Shown here piece after piece: positions 35,280 to 44,753 of a stretch of DNA of 56,098 nucleotides. Source of the DNA: Novosphingobium sp. Fuku2-ISO-50 (lineage in GTDB: Bacteria; Pseudomonadota; Alphaproteobacteria; Sphingomonadales; Sphingomonadaceae). Made by a program: the position numbers and the translations under genes. Under the pieces are notes generated by a model. That model worked only from the letters and a program-made list of their open reading frames with translations, searched no databases and was not told the origin of the DNA. The stretch covers positions 131,755 to 187,852 of the forward strand of contig NZ_KQ954292.1 of assembly GCF_001519055.1 (NCBI RefSeq), written 5' to 3'. Positions within the stretch are counted from its first letter, which is position 1, and every line of letters begins with the position of its first letter.

Positions 35280-36339
35280 AGCCGACCCCTTCCGCGCCGA
35301 TCAGGCCACCGCTGCGGCGGGCGAGCACGTCAGACGCACGCAGACACGACGCTGGCGGGCGATCCTGATGATCGCCGGGCCGGTCGTGCTGATCGGCGGC
35401 GCGCTGTGGTACTGGTTCGGACGGCCCGGCGAGATCGATACCGACAATGCCTATGTCAAACAGGACATCGTCTCGGTCGCGGCGGAAATCTCCGGGCAGG
35501 TCACCTCGGTCCAGGTCCGCGAAAATCAGCATGTCCACAAAGGCGACGTGCTGTTCACGATCAACCCGGCCAATTTCGAAGCCTCGGTCGAACAGGCCGA
35601 TGCGCAGATCGCGACGGCACAGGCCCGAATCACCGCGCTCGAGGCCGACGTGCGCGCCAACACCGTCGACATCGCCAGCGCACGCGACGATCTTGCGCTG
35701 GCCGAGGCCAATTACAACCGCGGCAAACAGTTGATGGAGCGCGGTTTCAACACCCGCGCCGCCATGGACGAGGCACAGCATGCCGTGGCCGCAGCGCACG
35801 ACAAGCTCGCCTCGCTCCAGGCGGCGGCAGAGCGTGCGCAGGCCCAGCTCGCCACCGGACGCCAGGTGCCCGGCCAGAACCCCGGCGTTGCCGCCGCACG
35901 CGCGTCGCGGGCAAGGGCCGCGCTCGATCTCGCGCGCACCGTGGTCCGCGCGCCGGCCGACGGTATCGCCACCCAGGTCACCCGGCTGCAAATCGGGCAG
36001 ATGGTGTTTCCCGGCGTTCCGATGGCCTCTGTGGTCAAGGATGCGGGCACGCGGGTCGAGGCCAATTTCAAGGAAACCGACCTTGGCCATATCCGCCCCG
36101 GCCAGCGCGCGGAGGTCACGATCGACGCTTATCCGGGCCTCGTGCTCAAAGGCCATGTCGATTCGATCGGCGCGGGCACAGGCGCGGAGTTTTCTGTCCT
36201 GCCCGCCCAGAACGCGACCGGCAACTGGGTCAAGGTGGTGCAGCGCGTGCCGGTGCGGATCGCCATCGACGCGCACACCGACCGCCCGTTGATCGCAGGG
36301 TTGAGCTCGTCGGTAACCGTCTATACCGGCAAGGACTGA
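35272..36339 (+). CDS. HlyD-family membrane fusion protein (EmrA-like)
   Basis: A 355-residue periplasmic adaptor. One N-terminal membrane helix (ILMIAGPVVLIGGALWYWF) is followed by the barrel-sandwich start TDNAYVKQDIVSVAAEISGQVTSVQVRENQHVHKGDVLF, a long coiled-coil hairpin (about 75-190), and VRAPADGIATQVTRLQIGQMVFPG with NWVKVVQRVPVRI near the end, as in EmrA. ATG 35272 is inside the end of marR. Confidence 0.93.
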   Translation: MAEADPFRADQATAAAGEHVRRTQTRRWRAILMIAGPVVLIGGALWYWFGRPGEIDTDNAYVKQDIVSVAAEISGQVTSVQVRENQHVHKGDVLFTINPANFEASVEQADAQIATAQARITALEADVRANTVDIASARDDLALAEANYNRGKQLMERGFNTRAAMDEAQHAVAAAHDKLASLQAAAERAQAQLATGRQVPGQNPGVAAARASRARAALDLARTVVRAPADGIATQVTRLQIGQMVFPGVPMASVVKDAGTRVEANFKETDLGHIRPGQRAEVTIDAYPGLVLKGHVDSIGAGTGAEFSVLPAQNATGNWVKVVQRVPVRIAIDAHTDRPLIAGLSSSVTVYTGKD

Positions 36340-36347
36340 GCGGCTCG

Positions 36348-37895
36348 ATGAGCCCCGCAGATACCCCGCCGATGCGCGTCAGGAACCGCCCCCTGCTGTT
36401 GACCGGGGTCATGGCGGCGATGATCATGCAAACGCTCGACACGACCATCGCCAATGTCGCCTTGCCGCACATGTCGGCCTCGCTCAGCGCGACGCGCGAT
36501 ACGATCACCTGGGTACTGACCAGCTATGTGCTGGCGTCGGCCGTGGTGCTGCCGCTGGCCGGATGGCTGGTCGATCGCGTCGGCATCCGGCGGCTGATGC
36601 TCGGCTCGGTCACGCTGTTCACGATCGCCTCGATGCTGTGCGGCGCGGCGCAAAGTCTTGACCAGATGGTGGCGTTTCGCGTGCTTCAGGGGCTTGCCGG
36701 CGCATTCCTTGCCCCCCTGGCGCAGACCGTGATCCTCGACACCAGCACGATGGCGGAACGGCCCAGGATGATGTCGATCTATACCCAGGGGGTCATGCTG
36801 GGGCCGATTTCGGGGCCGATCATCGGGGGCTATCTGACCGACAATTTCAATTGGCGCTGGGTGTTCTACGTCAACCTGCCGGTGGGGATCGGGTGTCTTG
36901 CGCTGCTGCTGCTCTATCTGCCCGATACGCCGCGCCGCGAACGACGGATCGATCTGTTCGGCTGGTTGCTCGTCGCGGCGGCGGTATCGGCGATGCAGCT
37001 CGTGCTCGATCGCGGCGAAGACCGCGACTGGTTCGCCTCGGGCGAGATCGTGATCGAGGCGATCGTCGCCGCATCGTGCCTGTGGATGGCGGTGGTTCAC
37101 CTGTCGACGGCAAAAGCGCCGCTGTTTCCGACAGCGATGTTCGCCGATCGCAATTTCTCCATCGGGCTGGTGTTTATCGGCCTGATCGGGCTGGTGATGA
37201 TGTCGGTCATGGCGCTGTTGCCCGGCCTGTTGCAGCAGATCTATGGCTACAGCCCGTTCCAGTCGGGCATGCTGCTGGCGCCGCGCGGGGTCGGCATGCT
37301 GATCTCGATCACGCTGTTTGGTCGATGGATGACGCGGGTCGATCCGCGCGCGCTGCTCGCGCTCGGGCTTGGCCTGATGTCGCTGTCGCTCTGGCTGATG
37401 GCGCATTGGTCGATCGACATGCCGCGCCTGCCGATCGTGATCAGCGGGCTGATCCAGGGCGTCGGCCTCAGCTTTTCGTTCATGCCGGTAAACCTGATCT
37501 CGTTTGCAACACTATCCCCGCAGTTTCGCACCGATGCTTCGGGATTGAGCAATCTGTTGCGCAATCTGGGATCATCGGTGGGGATCGCCGCAGCCTCGGT
37601 CCTGCTGTCGCGCAATGTGCAGCTCAACCACGCCGAAATCGGCACCCATGTCACGTCCGCGCTGTTGCCATTTGCCGGCGACATGAATTCCGCCTTTGCC
37701 CCGATCAGCGGCGCGGTGCTCGGGGTCGTCGATGCCATGGTCAACCAACAGGCGGCAATGATCGCCTATCTCGACGATTTCCTGGTGATGAGCCTGGGCT
37801 GCATCGCGGCGATACCGCTGCTCCTGCTGGTCAAGCCCGGCGCGCGCCCCACCGGCCAAAGCGCCGCATCGGCCGCAGCCGAAGGTGCCCATTAA
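36348..37895 (+). CDS. DHA2-family MFS drug efflux transporter (EmrB-like)
   Basis: A 515-residue, 14-helix major facilitator protein. Seen: MIMQTLDTTIANVALPHMSASL (motif D1 region, helix 1), WVLTSYVLASAVVLPLAGWLVDRVGIRRLM (motif A), GPISGPIIGGYLTDNFNWRWVFYVNLPVG (motif C, helix 5). It works with the EmrA-like adaptor and a TolC-type channel not seen here. It is the last chromosomal gene before the integrated island; 89 bases separate it from the tRNA half. Confidence 0.94.
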   Translation: MSPADTPPMRVRNRPLLLTGVMAAMIMQTLDTTIANVALPHMSASLSATRDTITWVLTSYVLASAVVLPLAGWLVDRVGIRRLMLGSVTLFTIASMLCGAAQSLDQMVAFRVLQGLAGAFLAPLAQTVILDTSTMAERPRMMSIYTQGVMLGPISGPIIGGYLTDNFNWRWVFYVNLPVGIGCLALLLLYLPDTPRRERRIDLFGWLLVAAAVSAMQLVLDRGEDRDWFASGEIVIEAIVAASCLWMAVVHLSTAKAPLFPTAMFADRNFSIGLVFIGLIGLVMMSVMALLPGLLQQIYGYSPFQSGMLLAPRGVGMLISITLFGRWMTRVDPRALLALGLGLMSLSLWLMAHWSIDMPRLPIVISGLIQGVGLSFSFMPVNLISFATLSPQFRTDASGLSNLLRNLGSSVGIAAASVLLSRNVQLNHAEIGTHVTSALLPFAGDMNSAFAPISGAVLGVVDAMVNQQAAMIAYLDDFLVMSLGCIAAIPLLLLVKPGARPTGQSAASAAAEGAH

Positions 37896-37984
37896 TCCAC
37901 CACTTGACGCGCCGCCGCGCCCATGGCATCGGGCGCGCCTGCCTTACGAAGCCGGCCCGCCAGACTCTGCGGCCCCTTCCCCGG

Positions 37985-38023
37985 GCGGGTGTAGCTCAAT
38001 GGTAGAGCAGAAGCTTCCCAAGC
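37985..38023 (+). repeat. Left att repeat, 5' half of tRNA-Gly
   Basis: Identical over 39 bases to the start of the tRNA at 55019. It reaches through the anticodon loop (TTCCCAA) and stops in the 3' side of the anticodon stem, then diverges. The T-arm and 3' acceptor strand are missing, so this copy cannot be a tRNA. The outer flank at its left is the original chromosomal tRNA promoter side. Confidence 0.93.
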
Positions 38024-38055
38024 CCCGTTGTTTGGCCGTCTTTCGCCATTCTTGC

Positions 38056-38065
38056 TGTAAAACGG
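38056..38065 (+). repeat. Putative integrase arm site L1 (TGTAAAACGG)
   Basis: Exact copy of the TGTAAAACGG decamer found twice beside the right att site, placed 33 bases inside the left att repeat. A match at both ends suggests integrase or excision-factor arm binding. Confidence 0.6.
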
Positions 38066-38080
38066 GCCAAAATCCACTCC

Positions 38081-38090
38081 TGTAAAAACA
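38081..38090 (+). repeat. Putative integrase arm site L2 (TGTAAAAACA)
   Basis: Partial match to TGTAAAACGG (first seven bases). It is in the same orientation as L1 and starts 25 bases after it. Confidence 0.4.
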
Positions 38091-38107
38091 AAGGGTTGCG
38101 ACCGGGC

Positions 38108-38117
38108 CGTAAAACGG
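38108..38117 (+). repeat. Putative integrase arm site L3 (CGTAAAACGG)
   Basis: Nine of ten bases match TGTAAAACGG. Same orientation as L1, 52 bases further in. Confidence 0.5.
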
Positions 38118-38161
38118 GTGTGCTTCTAATCCGGGCTGGAAAGACAGTCCCGCGATAGCCC

Positions 38162-38175
38162 TGCAACCCGTTGCA
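38162..38175. repeat. 14-bp palindrome copy 1 (TGCAACCCGTTGCA)
   Basis: Exact copy of the island palindrome in the leader of hsdM, 108 bases before its start codon. Confidence 0.85.
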
Positions 38176-38283
38176 CCGGGCCAACAAAAGTTGATCCCCG
38201 CCGCCGTCCGGCATAGACAGGCATCGGCCCGGCCCGGACAACTCGCCTCGTGCGCGGGCGCGGGCGGTGCATTCGGGGTATCA

Positions 38284-39783
38284 ATGGCAAAGCTGACGCA
38301 ACAAGAACTTGAGCGCCACCTGTGGGGCGCGGCGGACATCCTGCGCGGCACGGTCGATGCTGGCGACTACAAGCAGTACATCTTCGGCCTGCTGTTCTAC
38401 AAACGCCTCTGCGACGTGTGGGAGGAAGAGTACGAAAAGCTCTTGGCCGAAACGGGCGACCGGGAGGAAGCCGCTGACCCGGACGAACACAGGTTCCACA
38501 TTCCGACCGAGCACCGCTGGGATGCGATGCGCCAGCAGTCCACGCAGATCGGTCAGCGGCTGAACAACGCGCTGGCGGCTATCGAAGATGCCAACTTGCG
38601 GTTGCGCGGCGTGTTCAACTCGGTGGACTTTGCCAATCAGGATCGCTTCTCCGACGCCTTGCTGGAAAAGCTGCTCGCCCATTTCGAGAAGCACCGGCTG
38701 CGCAATGCCGATGCGCCAGCCGACATGCTGGGCGACGCCTACCTCTACCTGATCAAGATGTTCGCGGAAGGCGCGGGCAAGAAGGGCGGGGAGTTTTACA
38801 CGCCCCGGTCCATCGTCCGGCTGATGGTCGAGATCATCGACCCGCGCCCCGGCATGTCGGTTTACGATCCAACATGCGGATCGGCGGGCATGTTGCTGGA
38901 GGCGGTGCAATATCTCAAAGATCGCGGCGAGGATGCCCGCAGCCTGTCGCTCTATGGGCAGGAGAAGAACTTCGCGACGTGGGGCATCGCCGAGATCAAC
39001 CTGTTCCTGCACGACGTGGACGACGCCTTCATCGCCAAAGGCGACACCATCCTTTCACCAAAGCGGTATGATCCCAAGGCGCGCGAGTTTGTCGAGGGCA
39101 TCGGGGCCTATGACCGGGTGCTCGCCAATCCGCCGTTCTCGGAGAAGGTGTGGGGCTACGAGGTATGGCAGAACGGCGACCCGTTCGGGCGCGATGATTT
39201 TGGTTGCCCGCCCAAGGGCTATGGCGACCTTGCCTTTGTCCAGCACATGCTCGCCAGCCTCAAGGATGACGGGATGCTGGCGGTGGTGGTGCCGCACGGC
39301 GTGTTGTTCCGTGGCGGGGCCGAGGGGCGCATCAGGGAGGCCATGCTGGCCGCAGACGTGATCGAGGCGGTCGTCGGCCTTGCGCCCAATCTGTTCTACG
39401 GAGCGGGCATCCCTGCCGCCCTGCTGATCTGCCGCAAGAAGAAGCCCGCCGACCGGCGGGGCATGGTGCTGATCGTCAATGGCGATGCCACCTATCAGCC
39501 CGGCAAAGCGCAGAACTTCCTGACTGACGAGCACGTCCACGCGCTGGCCGATGCGGTGCATGGCTTTGCCGACATCGACAAGCTGGCCCGCGTGGTGCAG
39601 GTGGCCGAGATCGCCGCGAACGGGCACAATCTCAACATCAGTCGCTATGTGCAGACCGGCGCGGACGCCGAGGCGGTCGATGTCGCTGCGGAAGTGGCCA
39701 AGCTGCAAGACCTGATCGCCCTGCGCAATGACGCAGAGGCAGTCATGTTTGGCCACCTGCGGAGGCTCGGCTATGTCGAGTGA
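38284..39783 (+). CDS. hsdM: Type I restriction-modification DNA methyltransferase subunit HsdM
   Basis: A 499-residue N6-adenine methyltransferase subunit. The N-terminal helical HsdM_N domain is about 1-140 (LTQQELERHLWGAADILRG). The catalytic domain starts with GGEFYTPRSIVRLMVE, then the SAM loop DPTCGSAGMLLEA near residue 195, and the catalytic NPPF at 282-285. Full length for the family. The ATG at 38284 matches the usual start; the upstream open frame is leader sequence. First gene of hsdM-hsdS-hsdR; overlaps hsdS by 11 bases. Confidence 0.95.
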   Translation: MAKLTQQELERHLWGAADILRGTVDAGDYKQYIFGLLFYKRLCDVWEEEYEKLLAETGDREEAADPDEHRFHIPTEHRWDAMRQQSTQIGQRLNNALAAIEDANLRLRGVFNSVDFANQDRFSDALLEKLLAHFEKHRLRNADAPADMLGDAYLYLIKMFAEGAGKKGGEFYTPRSIVRLMVEIIDPRPGMSVYDPTCGSAGMLLEAVQYLKDRGEDARSLSLYGQEKNFATWGIAEINLFLHDVDDAFIAKGDTILSPKRYDPKAREFVEGIGAYDRVLANPPFSEKVWGYEVWQNGDPFGRDDFGCPPKGYGDLAFVQHMLASLKDDGMLAVVVPHGVLFRGGAEGRIREAMLAADVIEAVVGLAPNLFYGAGIPAALLICRKKKPADRRGMVLIVNGDATYQPGKAQNFLTDEHVHALADAVHGFADIDKLARVVQVAEIAANGHNLNISRYVQTGADAEAVDVAAEVAKLQDLIALRNDAEAVMFGHLRRLGYVE

Positions 39784-40954
39784 TGCGCCACATGATTGGC
39801 CACTCGTCGCGCTCGGCTCTCTCGCAAGAGTAAAGCGCGGCGCTTCGCCCCGGCCCATCCAAGACCCCAAGTGGTTTTCGGACGAAGGGCACGGATGGGT
39901 TCGCATCAGCGATGTCACAGCGTCAGACCGGGTGCTTCTCCAGACCACCCAATACCTCTCCGACGCTGGTCGTGCCGCATCCGTTGAGATCATTCCCGGC
40001 GATCTCATTATGAGCATCTGCGCGACAATCGGACGCCCGCTGTTTTCTGGCATCCATGCCTGCATCCATGACGGCTTCGTCGCCTTCAAGCAAATAGACA
40101 GATCGCGGCTTGATCCGACCTACCTCTATTTCGTCCTCCAAGGATTGACCCTTCACTTCGAGGCCCAAAGCCAGCCGGGAACACAGCGGAACCTCAACTC
40201 GTCGCTCGTGGGCACCACCGAGATACCGCTGCCACCGCTCGAAGAGCAGTGGCGCATCGCCGAGGTGCTGCGGTCGGTGGACGAGGCGATTACGGCAACG
40301 CAGGACGTCATCGTTCAACTGCGCGAGGTGCGCAGTCATCGGCTCGATGCTTTCATGGCCCTTCCGGGCGAATACAAGCGGATCGAAGATGTCTGTCGGT
40401 TGAGCGGCGGCAACGGGTTCCCGATCAAGCATCAGGGCAAGTCATCGGGCCGCTATCCATTTGCTAAGGTCTCGGACATGAACCGGCCCGGCAACGAGGT
40501 GCTGATGCGTTATGCCGAGAACTATGTCGATGATGCCGATCTTCGGGCCTTGAAGGCAAAGACATTTCCTGTCGGCACGACCTTCTTTCCGAAGGTCGGC
40601 GCAACGCTGCTGACCAACAAGCGCCGCATTGCTGCTGTCGAGATGCTGGTCGATAACAACGTCATGGGTGCGGTTGCCACCAGCATTGACCCTTGGTTTC
40701 TCTACTATGCTTTCTGCACCATCGACATGGCAGATTACGTCCAGCCCGGCGCTGTGCCGTCGGTGAACCAACGGACAATCGGGCAGATCATGATCCCCGT
40801 CCCGTCAAAATCGGAGCAAGAGGGATTTGCGCAGTCCATGCGCGATCTCGACTTGGCTATAGAAGCGCAATCCGATGCGTTGGGGCAACTTCGCCAGAGC
40901 AAGGCCATGGTCGCCGCCGACCTGCTCTCCGGCCAAGTCAGGGTGCCCGCATGA
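39773..40954 (+). CDS. hsdS: Type I restriction-modification specificity subunit HsdS
   Basis: A 393-residue specificity subunit with two target-recognition domains. TRD1 spans about 8-150 (VALGSLARVKRGASPRP; SRLDPTYLYFVLQG; LPPLEEQWRIAEVLRSVDEAI closes it into the first spacer helix). TRD2 spans about 195-345 (YKRIEDVCRLSGGNGFP; IMIPVPSKSEQEGFAQSMRDLD leads into the second helix). Each domain reads half of a bipartite target; the target sequence cannot be read here. The ATG at 39773 is inside hsdM. Its TGA overlaps the hsdR ATG. Confidence 0.94.
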   Translation: MSSDAPHDWPLVALGSLARVKRGASPRPIQDPKWFSDEGHGWVRISDVTASDRVLLQTTQYLSDAGRAASVEIIPGDLIMSICATIGRPLFSGIHACIHDGFVAFKQIDRSRLDPTYLYFVLQGLTLHFEAQSQPGTQRNLNSSLVGTTEIPLPPLEEQWRIAEVLRSVDEAITATQDVIVQLREVRSHRLDAFMALPGEYKRIEDVCRLSGGNGFPIKHQGKSSGRYPFAKVSDMNRPGNEVLMRYAENYVDDADLRALKAKTFPVGTTFFPKVGATLLTNKRRIAAVEMLVDNNVMGAVATSIDPWFLYYAFCTIDMADYVQPGAVPSVNQRTIGQIMIPVPSKSEQEGFAQSMRDLDLAIEAQSDALGQLRQSKAMVAADLLSGQVRVPA

Positions 40955-43900
40955 GCGAGTATCGCCTCGCCGAGAAGCCCGCGATGGAAGTGCTGGCGGC
41001 GCTGGGCTACCTGCCGCTTGCGCCCGAGGCGGCGCTGGCGATGCGGGTGGAAGAAAACCGCGTCATCCTCAAGCCGGTGTTGATCGCGGCGTTGCAGGCG
41101 CTCAACGGCATTGGCGCGGGCGATGCCGAGGCGGTCTATAACGACCTTGCCACCCTGTCCGACAACGAGGAATGGCAGCGCAAGTTGCGCGGTGGCTACT
41201 CGCGCCGACTGTCCGGCGAAAACCGCGACCGGCCCATTGCCCTGATCGACTTCAAGACGCCCGGCAACAACACATTCCACGTCGTGCGCCAGTTGCGCGT
41301 CGCCGCACAGCGCCCGCGCATCCCCGACATCGTGCTGTTCGTGAACGGCATCCCGCTGGTGGTGATCGAGGCCAAGTCGCCGCTCAAGGGCACCGCGACC
41401 GGCGACGAGGCGTTTGAGCAGATCAAGCAATACGAGCGCGACATTCCGCGCCTGTTCTACCCCAACGCCTACAACATCCTGACCGATGGGATGCGCACCG
41501 AATACGGCGCGACCGGCTCGCCCTCGCAGTTCTACGCTCCGTGGCCCGACGCATGGCCACGCGACCGCGCCGACTTTCCTAACCCTTTGGCCAAAGACCT
41601 ATGGTGCCTGTGCGAGCCGTCGCGCTTGCTGGACCTGCTGGCGCATTTCATCGTGTTCGAGATCGACCCGGAAACGGGCCGCAAGATCAAGAAGGTCTGC
41701 CGCTATCAGCAGTTTCGCGCCGTCAACAAGGCGGTGCAACGGGTTGCAGCGGGCGAGCACCGCAAGGGCCTGATCTGGCACACGCAGGGTTCGGGCAAGA
41801 GCCTGACCATGGTATTCCTCGCGCTCAAGCTGAAAACGCACCTGACGCTCGACGCGCCGACGCTGGCCAACCCCAACATCCTTGTGCTGACCGACCGGAT
41901 CGACCTCGACGATCAAATCAGCAAGACGTTCGTCGCCTGCGGCCTGCCCAACCCGGCGCAATGCGGATCAGTGGCGGCGCTGCGCGATGCGGTGAACCGG
42001 GGCGGCAATGGCCAGATACTGCTGTCCACGATCTTCAAGTTCGCCGGATCGAAGGTGCCGATCCCCAACTCGGCGGGCTGGATCGTGCTGGTGGACGAGT
42101 GCCACCGCACACAGGAAAAGGACTTGGGCGCGTTCCTGCAAGCGACGCTGCCCGATGCCCATTTCTATGGCTTCACCGGCACCCCGATCAAATCCACGGA
42201 CAAGGACACCTACGCCCGGTTCAGCGTCGCGGGCGAGGGCTACCTCGACAAGTATGGGATCGACGACGCCGTGCGCGACGGGGCGACCGTGCCGATCCTC
42301 TATGAAGGCCGCAAGGCCGACTGGTCGATCAACGAGGCCGAGATCGACATCCTGTTCGACCGCTGGTTTGTCGATCTGCCCGACGACAAGCGCGAGGACC
42401 TGAAACGCAAGGGCCTGACGCTGGCCACCATCGCCAAGCATCCCGAGCGCATCCGGTTGATCGCCTATGACATCTGGGAACACTTCAAGGCGGTGTGTCA
42501 GCCGGACGGCTTCAAGGCGCAGATCGTGGTGGTGGATCGCGAGGCCATCGTGCTCTACCGCGCCGCCCTGTCCGGCGTGATCGCCGCCGATCTGGTCAAG
42601 GGCGGCATGGATGCCGAGGCGGCGCAGGAACAGGCCGACGCGATGATCGCCTGCGTGTTCTCGAAAAGCCAAGAGGACAACAAGCCCAGCGAGAACGCCG
42701 AGGTGCAGGCGCTGCGCACCGCGCTGGAAGCCGAGTATCTCGACGCCGAGGGCGAGAAGGACGCCAAGAAGCGGTTCAAGGCGTATGGGCAGGAACCCAG
42801 CTTCCTGATCGTATGCGACAAGCTGCTGACCGGGTTCGACGCGCCAATCGAGCACGTCATGTATCTCGACAAGCCATTGAAGGAGCACAACCTGCTCCAA
42901 GCCATTGCCCGGACCAACCGCACCTGTTCGATCAAGCTGCCCGATGGCGGCGAGATCGCCAAACCCAATGGCCGGATCGTCGATTACATCGGCGTCACCA
43001 ACCATCTGGACGAGGCGCTCAAGTCCTACCGCGCCGACGATGTCGCGAACGCGCTGCGCGACATCGCCGTGTTGCGCAACGACCTCAAGGAAGCCCATGC
43101 CCGCTACCGGGCGCAGAAGCGCGCCATGAGGCTGGAGGGCATGGACGAGAAGGCCGCTGCCTATGCCGCCGCTGGCATCGCTGCCGAGGGCCGCGAGGAC
43201 GAATGGTTCGACCTCCAGCGCCTGACCCGGATTTTTATCAAGGTCTATGCCGATCTGTCACCCGATTCGGCCATTCTGGCTTTTACCGCCGAAGTAAAAT
43301 GGGCGGCGGCGTTCCTGCGCCTCGCCACACAGGCGATAGCCAAGGACGAAAGCCTCGACCACCGCAGCTACAGCGGCAAGATCAGGGACATGCTGGAAGA
43401 GCACGTCCACGTCACCGGCCTGTCCACGACCATCCGGCTGCGCAACATCACCGACCCGAACTTCGCCGACGATTTTGCCACTGACGACAAATCCGAGGCC
43501 GAGCTACAGGAGGCGTTCGTTCGCAAGTCCGCCGAGCTTCGCCGCGTCACCCGCGAACTGGTTGACAAGAACCCGGCGCAGTATGGCCGGTTCTCCGAAC
43601 GAGTGCTGGAGATCATCCGCCGCTTCGAGCAAGGGCAGGTCGCCGCCGCCGATGGCTTGGCAGACTTCGAGGGCCTGACCGGCGACATTCAGGCCGAACA
43701 GGGTGCACACGCCGACCTTGGCATGGACGAAAACGCCTTCTCGATCTTGCGGATCATGGAGACCATCGCCCCGGACACCGACCACGAGACCTTGCAGGCC
43801 GCCGCCATTGCCATTGGCGCGGTCTATTCCGGTGCCGCCGCGACCCAGCCCGCCTTTGCCCACATGGAAGCCTACCTGCGGTCCTTGCGCCAACAGGTCC

Positions 43901-43995
43901 GCCGCATCTTGACGGAACACGACATCGGCGAAACCAAGGCCATACGCGAAAAGGTCGAAGAGTTTGCCATCCATGCCTATGGGGCCGGGGCCTGA
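40951..43995 (+). CDS. hsdR: Type I restriction endonuclease subunit HsdR
   Basis: A 1014-residue translocase and nuclease. N-terminal PD-(D/E)xK nuclease (IPDIVLFVNG then VVIEAKSPL near residue 137). SF2 helicase motor: Walker A TQGSGKSLT near 278, DECHR near 382, FTGTP motif III-like, and motif VI HNLLQAIARTNR. A long C-terminal helical part contacts HsdM/HsdS. Starts in an ATGA overlap. Contains an exact island palindrome at 41735 in its coding sequence. Confidence 0.95.
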   Translation: MSEYRLAEKPAMEVLAALGYLPLAPEAALAMRVEENRVILKPVLIAALQALNGIGAGDAEAVYNDLATLSDNEEWQRKLRGGYSRRLSGENRDRPIALIDFKTPGNNTFHVVRQLRVAAQRPRIPDIVLFVNGIPLVVIEAKSPLKGTATGDEAFEQIKQYERDIPRLFYPNAYNILTDGMRTEYGATGSPSQFYAPWPDAWPRDRADFPNPLAKDLWCLCEPSRLLDLLAHFIVFEIDPETGRKIKKVCRYQQFRAVNKAVQRVAAGEHRKGLIWHTQGSGKSLTMVFLALKLKTHLTLDAPTLANPNILVLTDRIDLDDQISKTFVACGLPNPAQCGSVAALRDAVNRGGNGQILLSTIFKFAGSKVPIPNSAGWIVLVDECHRTQEKDLGAFLQATLPDAHFYGFTGTPIKSTDKDTYARFSVAGEGYLDKYGIDDAVRDGATVPILYEGRKADWSINEAEIDILFDRWFVDLPDDKREDLKRKGLTLATIAKHPERIRLIAYDIWEHFKAVCQPDGFKAQIVVVDREAIVLYRAALSGVIAADLVKGGMDAEAAQEQADAMIACVFSKSQEDNKPSENAEVQALRTALEAEYLDAEGEKDAKKRFKAYGQEPSFLIVCDKLLTGFDAPIEHVMYLDKPLKEHNLLQAIARTNRTCSIKLPDGGEIAKPNGRIVDYIGVTNHLDEALKSYRADDVANALRDIAVLRNDLKEAHARYRAQKRAMRLEGMDEKAAAYAAAGIAAEGREDEWFDLQRLTRIFIKVYADLSPDSAILAFTAEVKWAAAFLRLATQAIAKDESLDHRSYSGKIRDMLEEHVHVTGLSTTIRLRNITDPNFADDFATDDKSEAELQEAFVRKSAELRRVTRELVDKNPAQYGRFSERVLEIIRRFEQGQVAAADGLADFEGLTGDIQAEQGAHADLGMDENAFSILRIMETIAPDTDHETLQAAAIAIGAVYSGAAATQPAFAHMEAYLRSLRQQVRRILTEHDIGETKAIREKVEEFAIHAYGAGA
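41735..41748. repeat. 14-bp palindrome copy 2 (TGCAACGGGTTGCA)
   Basis: Exact copy inside hsdR, read in a codon frame different from copies 3 and 4. Confidence 0.85.
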
Positions 43996-44753
43996 TGCCC
44001 ACGATCCAGATTGGCCGGGCCGAGATCGCCTATGAACTTCGCCGCAGCGCAACGGCAGCCGAACGGCGCATCACCGTCACGCCCGGCCATGTCGAGGTGA
44101 TGGCGCTCACCAGTGACAGCGACGGCGACATCGCGGGCTTTCTGGACCGCAAGCGGCAGTGGCTGTTCAACACCATGCGCGACATGGAGCGCATCGCCGC
44201 CAGTCGCCATGCCGTGCCCCGGTTCATGACCGGATCAAAGATACCCTACCGGGGCCGAAACATGCCGCTCACCGTCCGGCGCTCCGATGCCGAGCGGGCG
44301 AACATCACCTACCGAAATGGCTTCATCGTCGATCTGCCACATTGGACCGGCGACGATCCCGACCAGCTTGTCGCCAGCGAGTTGAAGCATTGGCTGAAAC
44401 AACGCGCCCGGCGCGACGTGAACGAGATCGCCGCCGATTACGGCAAGCGGCATGGCCTTGTGCCCCGGTCCATCCGCGTTGCCGCTTTTGCAAATGGTTG
44501 GGGATCATGCGGGCCGGAAGGCAATGTGCTTATCAACTGGCATCTGATCTTCGCGCCGAGGAAGGTGCTGGACTACGTGGTGGCGCATGAGCTTGCCCAC
44601 CTTCGGTATCGGTCGCATGGACGCGATTTTTGGGATTACGTTGCCACGCTGGCACCGGGTTGGGAGGCAGCGAAGGCTTGGCTAGATAAGCATCAGTCGG
44701 GGCTGTCGGCGGAGTTTCTCACGGCCTCGAAAGGAATGATGGCCTGTGATTGA
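43995..44753 (+). CDS. YgjP/DUF45-type zinc metallopeptidase
   Basis: A 252-residue protein with the SprT/YgjP-like zinc motif HELAH at 198-202 and a third His at 208 (AHELAHLRYRSHGRDFW). The preceding WGSCGPEGNVLINWHLIFAPRKVLDYVV is a family hallmark. Proteins of this type often travel with type I restriction genes; the substrate and role there are not known. The ATG shares a TGATG with the hsdR stop, so expression is coupled. Confidence 0.9.
   Translation: MPTIQIGRAEIAYELRRSATAAERRITVTPGHVEVMALTSDSDGDIAGFLDRKRQWLFNTMRDMERIAASRHAVPRFMTGSKIPYRGRNMPLTVRRSDAERANITYRNGFIVDLPHWTGDDPDQLVASELKHWLKQRARRDVNEIAADYGKRHGLVPRSIRVAAFANGWGSCGPEGNVLINWHLIFAPRKVLDYVVAHELAHLRYRSHGRDFWDYVATLAPGWEAAKAWLDKHQSGLSAEFLTASKGMMACD

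Larger units (their letters stand above)
37896..38283. other. Left junction of the island: tRNA half, arm sites, palindrome, hsd leader
   Basis: These 388 bases hold the chromosomal edge, the 5' half of tRNA-Gly (37985-38023), three TGTAAAACGG-type repeats and the 14-bp palindrome at 38162. The leader of hsdM follows. The hsdM frame is open a little upstream, but the ATG at 38284 is the credible start, so this is treated as non-coding. Confidence 0.7.

Noticed and set aside
37985..38060. Second functional tRNA-Gly
   Set aside because: Only the 5' 39 bases match; T-arm and 3' acceptor strand are absent.
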